Shown: positions 1-6,503 of the stretch, one piece after another
Numbering within the stretch: the first letter of the stretch is position 1
Layout: each line of letters begins with the position of its first letter
Source of the DNA: Bacteroidales bacterium UBA1756
GTDB lineage: Bacteria; Bacteroidota; Bacteroidia; Bacteroidales; WCHB1-69
Assembly (NCBI GenBank): GCA_002314795.1
Contig: DCHI01000036.1
Span: 1-8,607, forward strand
Length of the DNA: 8,607 bases
Reading direction: 5' to 3'
Made by a program: the position numbers and the translations under genes
The notes under the pieces: model-generated
What the model was told of the DNA's origin: nothing
Database searches by the model: none
The model's input: the letters and a program-made list of their open reading frames with translations, nothing else

Positions 1-2
1 CC

Positions 3-89
3 ATCAAGGGAAAAGTACAGGAAAATGTCATCACTTTAAGGACCGAACTCACATTTGCAGATAGATATGGTCCGATTTCTTATTACTGA
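3..89 (+). CDS. C-terminal end of an unidentified protein (partial, 5' end outside window)
   Basis: Reading frame 3 is open from the left edge to a TGA at 87-89 and gives 28 residues ending in TFADRYGPISYY. The other two plus frames close at 37-39 and 62-64. The peptide alternates hydrophobic and polar residues (VQENVITLRTELTF), as in a beta-rich protein end, and looks more protein-like than the other frames. A hairpin overlaps its stop codon. The fragment is too short to name a family, and a chance open frame at the contig edge cannot be excluded. Confidence 0.4.
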   Translation: MKGKVQENVITLRTELTFADRYGPISYY

Positions 90-104
90 ATGACATCGGA
101 CTAT
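67..104 (+). terminator. Possible weak terminator hairpin after the left-edge gene
   Basis: Arms 67-76 (ATGGTCCGAT) and 95-104 (ATCGGACTAT) can pair over 10 bp with one G-U pair and an 18-nt loop. The stem overlaps the stop codon at 87-89. The T-rich stretch that follows is poor (CACTTTTCAAG, 110-120). A second stem, ACTGAAT (85-91) with ATTCAGT (103-109), competes with it. This could be a terminator of the partial gene, but the large loop and the lack of a true T-run make it weak. Confidence 0.22.
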
Positions 105-293
105 TCAGTCACTTTTCAAGTTAGTCAACACGAAAAAGTAAATTAGGGTGACATATTGACGAAGTCAGGAAAGTAAAATAATTCTTGGGACACCCAAAAA
201 TAAGCGAAAAATTAACGTATAATATTGATATTGAAATAATTATAATTTACACACAAAAAATGTGCGGAAAACAGGAAAGGTGGAAAAAATCCC
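105..293. other. A/T-rich intergenic stretch, nothing firm
   Basis: No credible gene is seen on either strand. The part around 200-260 is very A/T-rich. A lone minus-strand TAnnTTTG-like box (195-202) has no TTTG partner at the right distance, so no promoter is called. On the minus strand this is the region just past nqrF, where the nqr transcript should end. Only a 4-bp CACA/TGTG stem around 251-263 is visible, not a convincing terminator. Confidence 0.5.
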
Positions 294-347
294 AACTTTA
301 TAAACCTTACGAACCTTACGAACTTTACAAACTTTACAAACTTTACG
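294..347. repeat. Six-copy 9-bp tandem repeat next to the nqrF stop codon
   Basis: Six consecutive 9-bp units run from 294 to 347: AACTTTATA, AACCTTACG, AACCTTACG, AACTTTACA, AACTTTACA, AACTTTACG (consensus AACYTTACR). A degenerate seventh (AACCCGTTA) runs into the nqrF stop codon (TAA on the minus strand at 354-356). Because the period is a multiple of three, a spurious reading frame crosses it, giving a KPYEPYELYKLYKLYEP peptide. Units differ mainly by C/T and A/G transitions. Its position, 6 bp past the end of the operon, suggests a non-coding intergenic repeat. Confidence 0.85.
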
Positions 348-353
348 AACCCG

Positions 354-1598
354 TTAGTTCCCGAAGTCGTCGTAATGAATCATATCGGGTTCTACTCCTA
401 AGGAATCGAGCATTTGCAGAACCGCCTTCAACATCATAGGCGGGCCACAGATGTAGTATTCAATGTCTTCGGGTGCAGCGTGCTCCTTCAGGTAATTTTC
501 TAAAATCACTTGATGAATAAAACCGGTTGGACCCGTCCATTGGTCATCGGGCTGAGGATCAGAAAGAGCGACGTGGAAGGAGAAGTTGTCGTTCTCTCTT
601 TCTATTTCCTGGAAATCTTCCATATAGAAAAGTTCCTTGAGTGAGCGGCCTCCGTACCAGAAAGTGGTTTTTCGATTGGTGTGTAAATCATTGAACAAAT
701 GGAAGATATGGGACCTCATCGGTGCCATTCCAGCCCCGCCTCCAATGAACATCATTTCACGTTGCGTCTCTTCCACGAAAAACTCTCCGTAGGGACCGGA
801 AACCGTGACTTGGTCGCCCGGACGCAAACTGTAAATGTAGGAAGAAGCAACGCCTGGATTGACTTTCTCCATCGTTTTAGTTTTCGGATTGAACGGAGGT
901 GTGGCAATACGTACGTTCAGCATCACGATATTGTTTTCTGCCGGATGATTAGCCATCGAGTAAGCACGCACGGTGGGTTCCGGGTTTTTCATCTGAAGGG
1001 AGAATAGTCCCATCTTTTCCCAGTCGGCGCGGAAGGGTGCGTCAATTTCCATAGACGAAAAATCAACGTGACACGCGGGAATGTCCAATTGAACATAGCC
1101 GCCCGAACGGAAGTCAATGTGTTCCCCTTCAGGAAGTTGAAGGACAAGTTCTTTGATAAAGGTAGCCACGTTTTTGTTGGAAACCACGGTGCAATTCCAC
1201 TTTTTGATTCCGAAGAACTCTTTGGGAATTTCAATTTCCATATTTTCTCGCACCTTGACTTGGCAAAAAAGGCGGTAATTTTCAGCGGCCATTTTTCTTG
1301 AAATGTGGCTGAGTTCCGTCGGCAGAATGGAGCCGCCGCCCGCTAACACTTTTCCTTTGCAAGTTCCGCAACTGCCACCGCCGCCGCACGCGGACGGGAC
1401 AAATACTTTTTCATCCGAAAGGGCCTGAAGCAGCGAACATCCTCGTTCGTGTTCAATCTCTTTTTCCCCGTTGATTCGAATTTTTACTTTTCCTTCGGGA
1501 ACTAATTTTTTGCGGGCAAAAAGCAACACGGCCACTAAAATCCACGTGACCAACAAAAAGATTGCCAAAGCCGCAATGATAGTCCATATTTCCATCAT
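354..1598 (-). CDS. nqrF: Na+-translocating NADH:quinone reductase subunit F
   Basis: NADH-oxidising entry subunit of Na+-NQR, passing electrons from NADH through FAD to a 2Fe-2S cluster. From the ATG at 1598 it has 414 residues, normal for NqrF. In order: one N-terminal membrane helix (about 5-28); a plant-type ferredoxin domain with cysteines at about 71, 77, 80 and 112 (SACGGGGSCGTC, then FCQV); the FAD motif RAYSMAN at about 211-217; the nucleotide-binding GGGAGMAPMRSH at about 286-297; and YICGPPMM near 382-389. It ends in the usual YDDFGN-type tail. It is the last gene of the operon, 10 nt after nqrE. The start is uncertain. A TTG at 1604 lies 9 nt from an AGGAA (1614-1618) and would add two residues; the ATG codons at 1598 and 1595 are farther from it. 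Membrane anchor and NADH domain together exclude a soluble oxidoreductase. Confidence 0.96.
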   Translation of the reverse strand: MMEIWTIIAALAIFLLVTWILVAVLLFARKKLVPEGKVKIRINGEKEIEHERGCSLLQALSDEKVFVPSACGGGGSCGTCKGKVLAGGGSILPTELSHISRKMAAENYRLFCQVKVRENMEIEIPKEFFGIKKWNCTVVSNKNVATFIKELVLQLPEGEHIDFRSGGYVQLDIPACHVDFSSMEIDAPFRADWEKMGLFSLQMKNPEPTVRAYSMANHPAENNIVMLNVRIATPPFNPKTKTMEKVNPGVASSYIYSLRPGDQVTVSGPYGEFFVEETQREMMFIGGGAGMAPMRSHIFHLFNDLHTNRKTTFWYGGRSLKELFYMEDFQEIERENDNFSFHVALSDPQPDDQWTGPTGFIHQVILENYLKEHAAPEDIEYYICGPPMMLKAVLQMLDSLGVEPDMIHYDDFGN

Positions 1599-1608
1599 AA
1601 TCAATGAA

Positions 1609-2220
1609 TTAAATTCCTAAAAATGCCATAAAACCAATTCCTAACAGCCCTGTGATGATGTACGCAATTCCTTTTTCTTGCAAAGGTTGTGGAATGTTGG
1701 AATATTTGAGTCGCTCACGAATGGCCGCAAAAGCAACAATGGCTAACAGCCAGCCCACACCCGAGCCCATCGCGTATGAAAAACTGTGTGCTACCGTCGG
1801 GAAATGCTTTTCCTGCATAAACAGCGATGCCCCTAAGATAGCGCAGTTGACGGCAATCAGTGGCAAGAAAATTCCTAACGCCTGATAAAGAACCGGCGAG
1901 AGTTTTTCAATCACCATTTCCAAAAGTTGCACAATTCCCGCAATGATGGCGATGAAAAGGATGAGCGACAAGTACGACAAGTCAACATTTGCCATTTCCG
2001 GACTGAGCCACGCCAAGGCGCCTTCTTGAAGTAAATATTTGTCAATTAAATAATTGACAGGAACTGTCACGGCCAAAACGAAGCAGACTGCAATACCCAA
2101 ACCGAAAGCAGTCTTGACGTTCTTTGAAACCGCTAAATAAGAACACATACCTAAAAAATAGGCAAAAACCATATTGTCAATGAAGACGGAACGAACGAAA
2201 ATATCGGTTAACTCTCTCAT
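1609..2220 (-). CDS. nqrE: Na+-translocating NADH:quinone reductase subunit E
   Basis: Integral membrane subunit of 203 residues, the usual NqrE size, with about six hydrophobic helices. Cys26 (GMCSYLAV) and Cys126 (VNCAILGA) match the conserved cysteines that, with those of NqrD, hold the intramembrane 2Fe-2S cluster near the Na+ path. The family-typical segments NMVFAYFLGMC and VNCAILGASLF are present. The gene overlaps the end of nqrD by 4 nt (ATGA, 2217-2220), which suggests translational coupling, and no Shine-Dalgarno sequence is seen. RnfA is a close paralogue, but the nqrA and nqrF neighbours fix the assignment as NqrE. Confidence 0.96.
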   Translation of the reverse strand: MRELTDIFVRSVFIDNMVFAYFLGMCSYLAVSKNVKTAFGLGIAVCFVLAVTVPVNYLIDKYLLQEGALAWLSPEMANVDLSYLSLILFIAIIAGIVQLLEMVIEKLSPVLYQALGIFLPLIAVNCAILGASLFMQEKHFPTVAHSFSYAMGSGVGWLLAIVAFAAIRERLKYSNIPQPLQEKGIAYIITGLLGIGFMAFLGI

Positions 2221-2816
2221 TTTGCGTTGATTTTTTTAGAATTTTGAATCCATACGAGCGTGCCGACGAGGATAAGTGCCATCGGGGGAAGAATCATTAG
2301 TCCGTTGTTCATATAGCCGGCCTCGTAAAATGCTGACGGAATGACGGGATAGTTCCAGAGTGTGCCGGAACCGAGTAACTCACGGAAAAAGGCCACAATG
2401 ACCAAAACGAGCCCGTAGCCCGCTCCGTTCATCAAGCCGTCGATGAAGGAAGGAATGGGTTTGTGTGAAAGGGCAAATGCCTCTAAACGTCCCATAATGA
2501 TACAGTTGGTGATGATGAGCCCGACAAAAACAGACAGCATTTTGCTGACGTCATAGACAACAGCTTGCAACACTTGGTCCACAACGATAACGAGGGTGGA
2601 AACGACCAAAAGTTGCACGATGATACGGATCCGGGGCGGAATGGTGTTCCGAATCAGCGAGATGACGAGGTTGGCCACCGCACATACGACCATTACGGAA
2701 AGCGTCATCACAACGGCTGGCTTCAGCTGTGCGGTGACGGCTAATGCGGAGCAGACGCCAAGGATTTGTACTAAAATGGGGTTGTCCTTCGACAAAGGAC
2801 CGAGGTATTTTCTCAT
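2217..2816 (-). CDS. nqrD: Na+-translocating NADH:quinone reductase subunit D
   Basis: Integral membrane subunit of 199 residues with about six helices, homologous to NqrE and of opposite topology in the family. Cys22 (GVCSALAV) and Cys105 (TNCIIMGR) are the NqrD half of the four-cysteine intramembrane Fe-S site. The conserved LSKDNP near the N-terminus, the GRLEAFALS loop and the DGLMNGAGYG segment (about 126-135) are clear. It begins 13 nt after nqrC and its stop overlaps the nqrE start. The end (QNSKKINAK) is short and basic. Confidence 0.96.
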   Translation of the reverse strand: MRKYLGPLSKDNPILVQILGVCSALAVTAQLKPAVVMTLSVMVVCAVANLVISLIRNTIPPRIRIIVQLLVVSTLVIVVDQVLQAVVYDVSKMLSVFVGLIITNCIIMGRLEAFALSHKPIPSFIDGLMNGAGYGLVLVIVAFFRELLGSGTLWNYPVIPSAFYEAGYMNNGLMILPPMALILVGTLVWIQNSKKINAK

Positions 2817-2829
2817 TATGGATAATTAT

Positions 2830-3432
2830 TTACTTTTCATTCAAACAGTTACGAAGCATAGCATCTACTCCTTTCGATGTAAGTGTCGCTCCAGAAATGG
2901 CATCTACGCGATTTTCTTCTGCTATATTGTTCTCTTTCCCTTTTTGTAAAACTCTGACAGATACGAAATTGCCGTTTTTATCTACAATTTTTTTACCGAT
3001 AAAAGAAGAGGTGAATTTGTCTTGGGTGATTTTATCGCCCAACCCCGGGGTTTCGGACTTGTGCGAAAAGACGATGCCTTTGATGGTGGCCTGATCGTCA
3101 GCCAACACCACGTAGCCCCAGATGGGTCCCCAAAGACCTTTTCCATTGACACGGATGACCGTCCCCTCCGTTCCATCGGCACACTGAATCGTATAGGCCT
3201 CGTGGCCATTGCGTTCGGTGCGCGTGGCGACGGAACTGAACTTTTCCGCAGCAACGGTTTTTTCTACGTCACCATATCCGGCGGCACGTAAAATCTGCTG
3301 TGCCTTTTCTATCTGTTGGTTGGCTTCCTGACGGGGCTTCAACCCGATGTGCACACCCGTCAACAGAACGGCCGTGACGACAACTAAAAGCGTGATGTAC
3401 AGAAAAATATATCGATTGCTAAACTCTTTCAT
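2830..3432 (-). CDS. nqrC: Na+-translocating NADH:quinone reductase subunit C (covalent FMN)
   Basis: Subunit carrying a covalently bound FMN on the outer face of the membrane. The protein has 200 residues, shorter than the roughly 260-residue Vibrio form. There is one N-terminal membrane helix (about 10-29) and then an FMN-binding domain. Two motifs are seen: HKSETPGLGDKI (124-135), the conserved flavin-domain loop, and DAISGATLTS (177-186). In the second, Thr183 is the expected phosphoester-FMN site, attached by the flavin transferase ApbE. No apbE gene is in this window. It lies 8 nt after nqrB. The end, GVDAMLRNCLNEK, is typical of the FMN_bind family. Confidence 0.96.
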   Translation of the reverse strand: MKEFSNRYIFLYITLLVVVTAVLLTGVHIGLKPRQEANQQIEKAQQILRAAGYGDVEKTVAAEKFSSVATRTERNGHEAYTIQCADGTEGTVIRVNGKGLWGPIWGYVVLADDQATIKGIVFSHKSETPGLGDKITQDKFTSSFIGKKIVDKNGNFVSVRVLQKGKENNIAEENRVDAISGATLTSKGVDAMLRNCLNEK

Positions 3433-3440
3433 ATTGGTTT

Positions 3441-4583
3441 CTAAAGTTTAATCTTGTGGCGCGAAATGTTGACTTTTCTTTTTCTGATTTTGATATGGAT
3501 AACACAATAGTCAATCAGTGGCGCGAAAATGTTCATAAGTAGGATGGCTAACATCATTCCTTCCGGATAGCCCTTGTTGATAACGCGGATGACGATAGCC
3601 AAGATTCCAATGAGCAGTCCGTAAATGTATTTTCCTGATTCCGTGTGCGTTGCAGTTACCGGGTCGGTTGCCATAAAAACGGCGCCGAACAGAAAACCGC
3701 CCATCAGCAGATGTTCCCAACCCGTGACGGGAGACATACCGGCTGTATGGAGCAGTGCTCCTGTCACGAGGCCGCCCACAACGACGGAAAGCATAATTCG
3801 CCAATTGGCTACTTGCGTGTAAATCAATATGATGGCTCCTAACAAAATGGCGATTTTGCTGGTTTCGCCGATACAGCCCGGAATGGTTCCGATGCAGAGG
3901 TCTAACAGAGAAGGCATCTGTTCCATCGAGCCGTTCATCGCTAAAGCCAATGGAGTTGCTCCCGAAATGGCATCCGCGGATTCAGAAATCCAGACGGAAT
4001 CGCCGGAAATGACGGACGGGTAGGCGAAAAAGACGAATGCGCGTGCCACCAAGGCGGGATTGAGGAAGTTGTAGCCGGTTCCACCAAACACCTCTTTCGC
4101 AAACAGAACCGCAAAAGCAGTGGCAATGGCCACCATCCACAAAGGAACGTCGGGCGGCATAATCATCGGGATGATAAAGCCGGTGACAAAAAATCCTTCC
4201 GCAACCTGGTGCCCGCGTTTATGGGCAAAGATTATTTCCACGGTCAACCCGCTGACGTAAGTGACGATAACCAACGGCAGCCATTTCAAAAAGCCGTAGA
4301 GCAGACAGTTCCAGAAACCGGATTCCATTCCTTGTGAAAGGAAATGCTGATAGCCCAAGTTCCACATTCCGAAGAAGAGAGCAGGACAAAGCGCTATCAT
4401 TACCGTAATCATTATTCGTTTCATATCAACGGCATCACGAATATGGCTTCCTTCCGATGTTACTTCTTTCGGAGTCAGCAGAAACGTGTCAATGGCGTCG
4501 TAAAGAGGATAGAGACAATGCAAGGGCTTCCCTTTTTCAAAGGTGGGCTCCAGTTTCTTGCCAATTTTTTCAAAAATATTCAT
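3441..4583 (-). CDS. nqrB: Na+-translocating NADH:quinone reductase subunit B (covalent FMN)
   Basis: Large membrane subunit of Na+-NQR that carries a covalent FMN and forms part of the Na+ channel. It has 380 residues with about ten hydrophobic helices. The flavinylation motif DAISGAT (204-210) predicts FMN on Thr210, encoded at 3954-3956. Other family landmarks are the cytoplasmic N-terminal segment with FEKGKPLHCLYPLYDA, the EVFGGTGYNFLNPALVARAF stretch (164-183) and MATDPVTATHTESGKYIYG (304-322). The conserved Gly of the ubiquinone/korormicin region falls in the long membrane part but was not aligned here. The start follows nqrA by 21 nt in A/T-rich sequence without a Shine-Dalgarno. The C-terminus is an unusually basic tail (KIRKRKVNISRHKIKL), possibly lineage-specific. 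Confidence 0.97.
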   Translation of the reverse strand: MNIFEKIGKKLEPTFEKGKPLHCLYPLYDAIDTFLLTPKEVTSEGSHIRDAVDMKRIMITVMIALCPALFFGMWNLGYQHFLSQGMESGFWNCLLYGFLKWLPLVIVTYVSGLTVEIIFAHKRGHQVAEGFFVTGFIIPMIMPPDVPLWMVAIATAFAVLFAKEVFGGTGYNFLNPALVARAFVFFAYPSVISGDSVWISESADAISGATPLALAMNGSMEQMPSLLDLCIGTIPGCIGETSKIAILLGAIILIYTQVANWRIMLSVVVGGLVTGALLHTAGMSPVTGWEHLLMGGFLFGAVFMATDPVTATHTESGKYIYGLLIGILAIVIRVINKGYPEGMMLAILLMNIFAPLIDYCVIHIKIRKRKVNISRHKIKL

Positions 4584-4604
4584 AAATAATTATAAATCAA
4601 TTTT

Positions 4605-5960
4605 TTATAATTTCTTTCCTTCCAATTCCATTTTAAGAAGATAGAGCCCGTCACGAATGATTTTTTGACATTCCGTCTTGGACGGGCAGACCACTTCGCA
4701 AAGGGCAAAGTCTTCGTCGTCAACTTCGTAAATTCCTAACTCTTCCATCATTTCAATATCTTTGGTGATGCAGGCCTTGAGAAGTTCGGTGGGTAAAATT
4801 TCAAAAGGAAAAACTTTTTCGTAAACGTCGGTCATCACAAAATTGCGGCGACCGCCGTGTAAAGTCGTATCGTGTGCAAACGTTTTCTTTCCAAAAAGCC
4901 AAGCGACAAAGGTGTGAGAAAAACTCCACTTTTTGAATCCAGGAAGCAGCCAGCCAATCAATTCGCGGCGTCCGCCTTCTTCCAAAACGGTCACTTGCGA
5001 GTCGTAAAAACGAACCGTCTGAAATTGTTCTATCTTTTTACCTGTCAATATGTTACCGCTAATCTTTCTAACGGATTCGTCTGTGATTTCTTCTTGAAAA
5101 ATGGAAGATAAATCGGCTCCGTACGGCATCGAGTAGAAGCCAGTATTTTTGAGGGAAGGGCCGGTGAATGCTACATTTTTTTCAAAACTGAGAACGCCGT
5201 TCAGAAAGAAACGTCCGATAGTCGCCACATCTTGCGGTTGTACGAACCAGACGGTTTCTCCTTTGTCGATGGGCTCGATGCGGTGGATTTGCGTTCCGAC
5301 ATTGCCTGCGGGATGGGGCCCTTTAAAGTAGTGTAAATGAACACTTTTCACCGATTCAAAAAGTCCGTTGTCAGCTTCTTTCCGCATACAAAGATGGATT
5401 TTGTTTTCATCTCCTATCAGTTGCTGAAGGATGCGGACGCCTTCGTAAAATTCGTCCTCTCTGCCTTTGAGCAGAAGTGCTGTTTCCGGTGCTAATGGCG
5501 CGGAGTCGAAGCAGCTGATGAAAAGTGCCTTGGGACGGCTATCTGGATTGGGAATGGTGGAAAAAGGACGTTGGCGGATAAATGGCCAAAGTCCGTTGGC
5601 AAGCATCAAGTCAGCGATTTCGCGGCTGTCTTTGGGCTGAGGGACGGAATATTGGCGGAAGAAAAAGTCGGCGGGGGTGGTATCGATGATGAGGCACTCA
5701 ATGGCACGACGTTCGCCCCGGACGATTTCGCGGACGGTTCCGTTAACGGGGGATGCGACGATGATACGTTCATCCTCTTTCGAGCAGAACAGTGGGGATC
5801 CTATTTCAACGGTGTCGCCGGATTGCACCAATGGGCGCGGTTTTATCCATCGGAAATCAGAGGGGCGTACGAAGCAAGTGCTGGTGTCGGGCCGTTTGAA
5901 TGTGCGTGTGGCGGCTCCTTCCAGCCTGATATCTAAGCCTTTCCGTATTTTAAACTCCAT
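4605..5960 (-). CDS. nqrA: Na+-translocating NADH:quinone reductase subunit A
   Basis: Peripheral cytoplasmic subunit of Na+-NQR, first gene of the operon. From the ATG at 5958-5960 (MEFKIRKGLDIRLEG) it has 451 residues, as is usual. An upstream in-frame start at 6017 would add 19 residues (beginning MFFYKRNAY) but would lie across the predicted promoter and past the AAGGAT ribosome site at 5967-5972, so it is rejected. Landmarks are VRPSDFRWIKPRPLVQSGD (31-49, RnfC/NqrA-like barrel-sandwich region), FKGPHPAGNVGTQIH (212-226), GGRRNFVMTDVYEKVFPFEI (369-388) and CEVVCPSKTECQ (421-432). These C-terminal cysteines are conserved in many NqrA proteins and do not form a ferredoxin motif. The gene is divergent from marR with a 104-bp shared promoter region. 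Confidence 0.97.
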   Translation of the reverse strand: MEFKIRKGLDIRLEGAATRTFKRPDTSTCFVRPSDFRWIKPRPLVQSGDTVEIGSPLFCSKEDERIIVASPVNGTVREIVRGERRAIECLIIDTTPADFFFRQYSVPQPKDSREIADLMLANGLWPFIRQRPFSTIPNPDSRPKALFISCFDSAPLAPETALLLKGREDEFYEGVRILQQLIGDENKIHLCMRKEADNGLFESVKSVHLHYFKGPHPAGNVGTQIHRIEPIDKGETVWFVQPQDVATIGRFFLNGVLSFEKNVAFTGPSLKNTGFYSMPYGADLSSIFQEEITDESVRKISGNILTGKKIEQFQTVRFYDSQVTVLEEGGRRELIGWLLPGFKKWSFSHTFVAWLFGKKTFAHDTTLHGGRRNFVMTDVYEKVFPFEILPTELLKACITKDIEMMEELGIYEVDDEDFALCEVVCPSKTECQKIIRDGLYLLKMELEGKKL

Positions 5961-5966
5961 AGTTTT

Positions 5967-5972
5967 ATCCTT
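5967..5972 (-). promoter_or_regulatory. Ribosome-binding site of nqrA
   Basis: On the minus strand AAGGAT ends 6 nt before the ATG at 5960, in an A-rich leader. It is the clearest Shine-Dalgarno-like sequence in the window. It sets the nqrA start at MEFKIRKG rather than the longer frame. Confidence 0.6.
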
Positions 5973-5985
5973 TTTTTTAAGGTTG

Positions 5986-6006
5986 CAAAAGTACGCGTTT
6001 CTTTTG
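5986..6006. promoter_or_regulatory. Candidate operator: CAAAAG-N9-CTTTTG inverted repeat
   Basis: CAAAAG (5986-5991) and CTTTTG (6001-6006) form a perfect 6-bp inverted repeat with 9 bp between (21 bp in all). It covers the nqr -7 box and the marR -33 box. MarR dimers typically bind palindromes of about this size in such divergent regions. Part of the symmetry comes from the promoter boxes themselves, so this remains a candidate. Confidence 0.35.
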
Positions 6007-6018
6007 TAGAAGAACAAA
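6003..6018. promoter_or_regulatory. Candidate operator: TTTGT-N6-ACAAA inverted repeat over both -33 boxes
   Basis: TTTGT (6003-6007) and ACAAA (6014-6018) form a 16-bp inverted repeat made of the -33 boxes of the two divergent promoters. Protein bound here would block both promoters. As with the neighbouring repeat, the promoter boxes supply most of the symmetry. Confidence 0.3.
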
Positions 6019-6036
6019 GAAATTATTCTATTTTTG
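6003..6036 (+). promoter_or_regulatory. Predicted Bacteroidota promoter of marR
   Basis: TATTTTTG (6029-6036) matches TAnnTTTG exactly. TTTG at 6003-6006 lies 22 nt upstream, one more than the usual 19-21. Transcription would begin near 6043, about 20 nt ahead of the ATG at 6065. There is no Shine-Dalgarno before that ATG, only an A-rich leader. The box shares the TTTTGCA extension with the nqr -7 box on the other strand. Confidence 0.6.
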
Positions 6037-6064
6037 CATCGTCAATTTTTTTTACAGTAAAAAT

Positions 6065-6493
6065 ATGTTACTATCTAAAGAGGTCGCCGTTTACATCAAC
6101 CTTGCCGCGTGCAAATTGAAACAATATATTGCCGTTATGCTGAAGCAAAACAAGGTTGCTCTTACGCCGGAACAATTCCTTCTCATTGATTTATTATGGA
6201 ACCAGGGGCCGATGTCGCAGCAGAAATTGGCGGACACGATGCAGAAAGATAAAAATTCCATCACCAAATTGGTGGATGCTTTGGAGAAGAAGAAGTTTCT
6301 TGTCCGCAAGCGTGATGAAAAGGACCGCCGTTCCAATATTGTCGTGCTCACTTCCAAAGCGGAAGGGATGAAGTTAGATGCCAAGGAGACAGGCATTTTC
6401 ATTTTGGATAAGATGTTAGTAGGAATCAGTGAGGAGGAATTAAAGAGCTTTCTGAGCACGCTGAACAAGTTGTCAGCCAATATGTCGGTATAG
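6065..6493 (+). CDS. MarR-family transcriptional regulator
   Basis: A 142-residue winged-helix DNA-binding protein, normal MarR length. N-terminal helix 1 (about 5-30) leads to a winged helix. SQQKLADTMQ (51-60) and the recognition helix KNSITKLVDALEKKKF (63-78) are followed by the wing RKRDEKDRRSN (81-91), which has the family's D-x-R signature. C-terminal helices (about 103-140) complete the dimer interface. The only cysteine is Cys16 on helix 1. The gene is divergent from nqrA with overlapping promoters, so autoregulation and control of nqr are plausible. It ends at a strong hairpin shared with the convergent gene. The ligand cannot be told from sequence, and no specific name (OhrR, SlyA, MarR) is justified. 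Confidence 0.93.
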   Translation: MLLSKEVAVYINLAACKLKQYIAVMLKQNKVALTPEQFLLIDLLWNQGPMSQQKLADTMQKDKNSITKLVDALEKKKFLVRKRDEKDRRSNIVVLTSKAEGMKLDAKETGIFILDKMLVGISEEELKSFLSTLNKLSANMSV

Positions 6494-6503
6494 ATTTCGT
6501 TGC

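Larger units (their letters stand above)
5986..6018 (-). promoter_or_regulatory. Predicted Bacteroidota promoter of the nqrABCDEF operon
   Basis: On the minus strand TTTG (6015-6018) is followed after exactly 21 nt by TACTTTTG (5986-5993). This fits the Bacteroidota primary sigma consensus of TTTG, 19-21 nt, TAnnTTTG. Transcription should begin near 5979, giving a leader of about 20 nt before nqrA. The region overlaps the marR promoter and two inverted repeats, so control by the adjacent regulator is likely. Confidence 0.7.

Noticed and set aside
195..202. Minus-strand TATTTTTG promoter box past the nqr operon
   Set aside because: No TTTG at 19-22 nt upstream and no gene to drive. Expected by chance in A/T-rich DNA.
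185..439. Plus-strand open frame with a YKPYEPYELYKLYKLYEP-like stretch
   Set aside because: It starts at TTG, its repeats come from the 9-bp tandem DNA repeat, and its second half is antisense to nqrF. No ribosome site or protein-like composition.
354..5960. An Rnf (ferredoxin:NAD+ oxidoreductase) operon
   Set aside because: NqrB to NqrE resemble Rnf subunits, but the order A-B-C-D-E-F, a true NqrA without ferredoxin motifs, and NqrF with 2Fe-2S, FAD and NADH sites identify Na+-NQR.
5961..6017. A 19-residue N-terminal extension of NqrA
   Set aside because: It crosses the predicted -33 and -7 boxes and lies upstream of the AAGGAT ribosome site, and the shorter start gives the usual NqrA beginning.
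6091..6480. Minus-strand open frame of 129 codons opposite marR
   Set aside because: Exact antisense shadow of a well-supported MarR gene, with no recognisable protein features.
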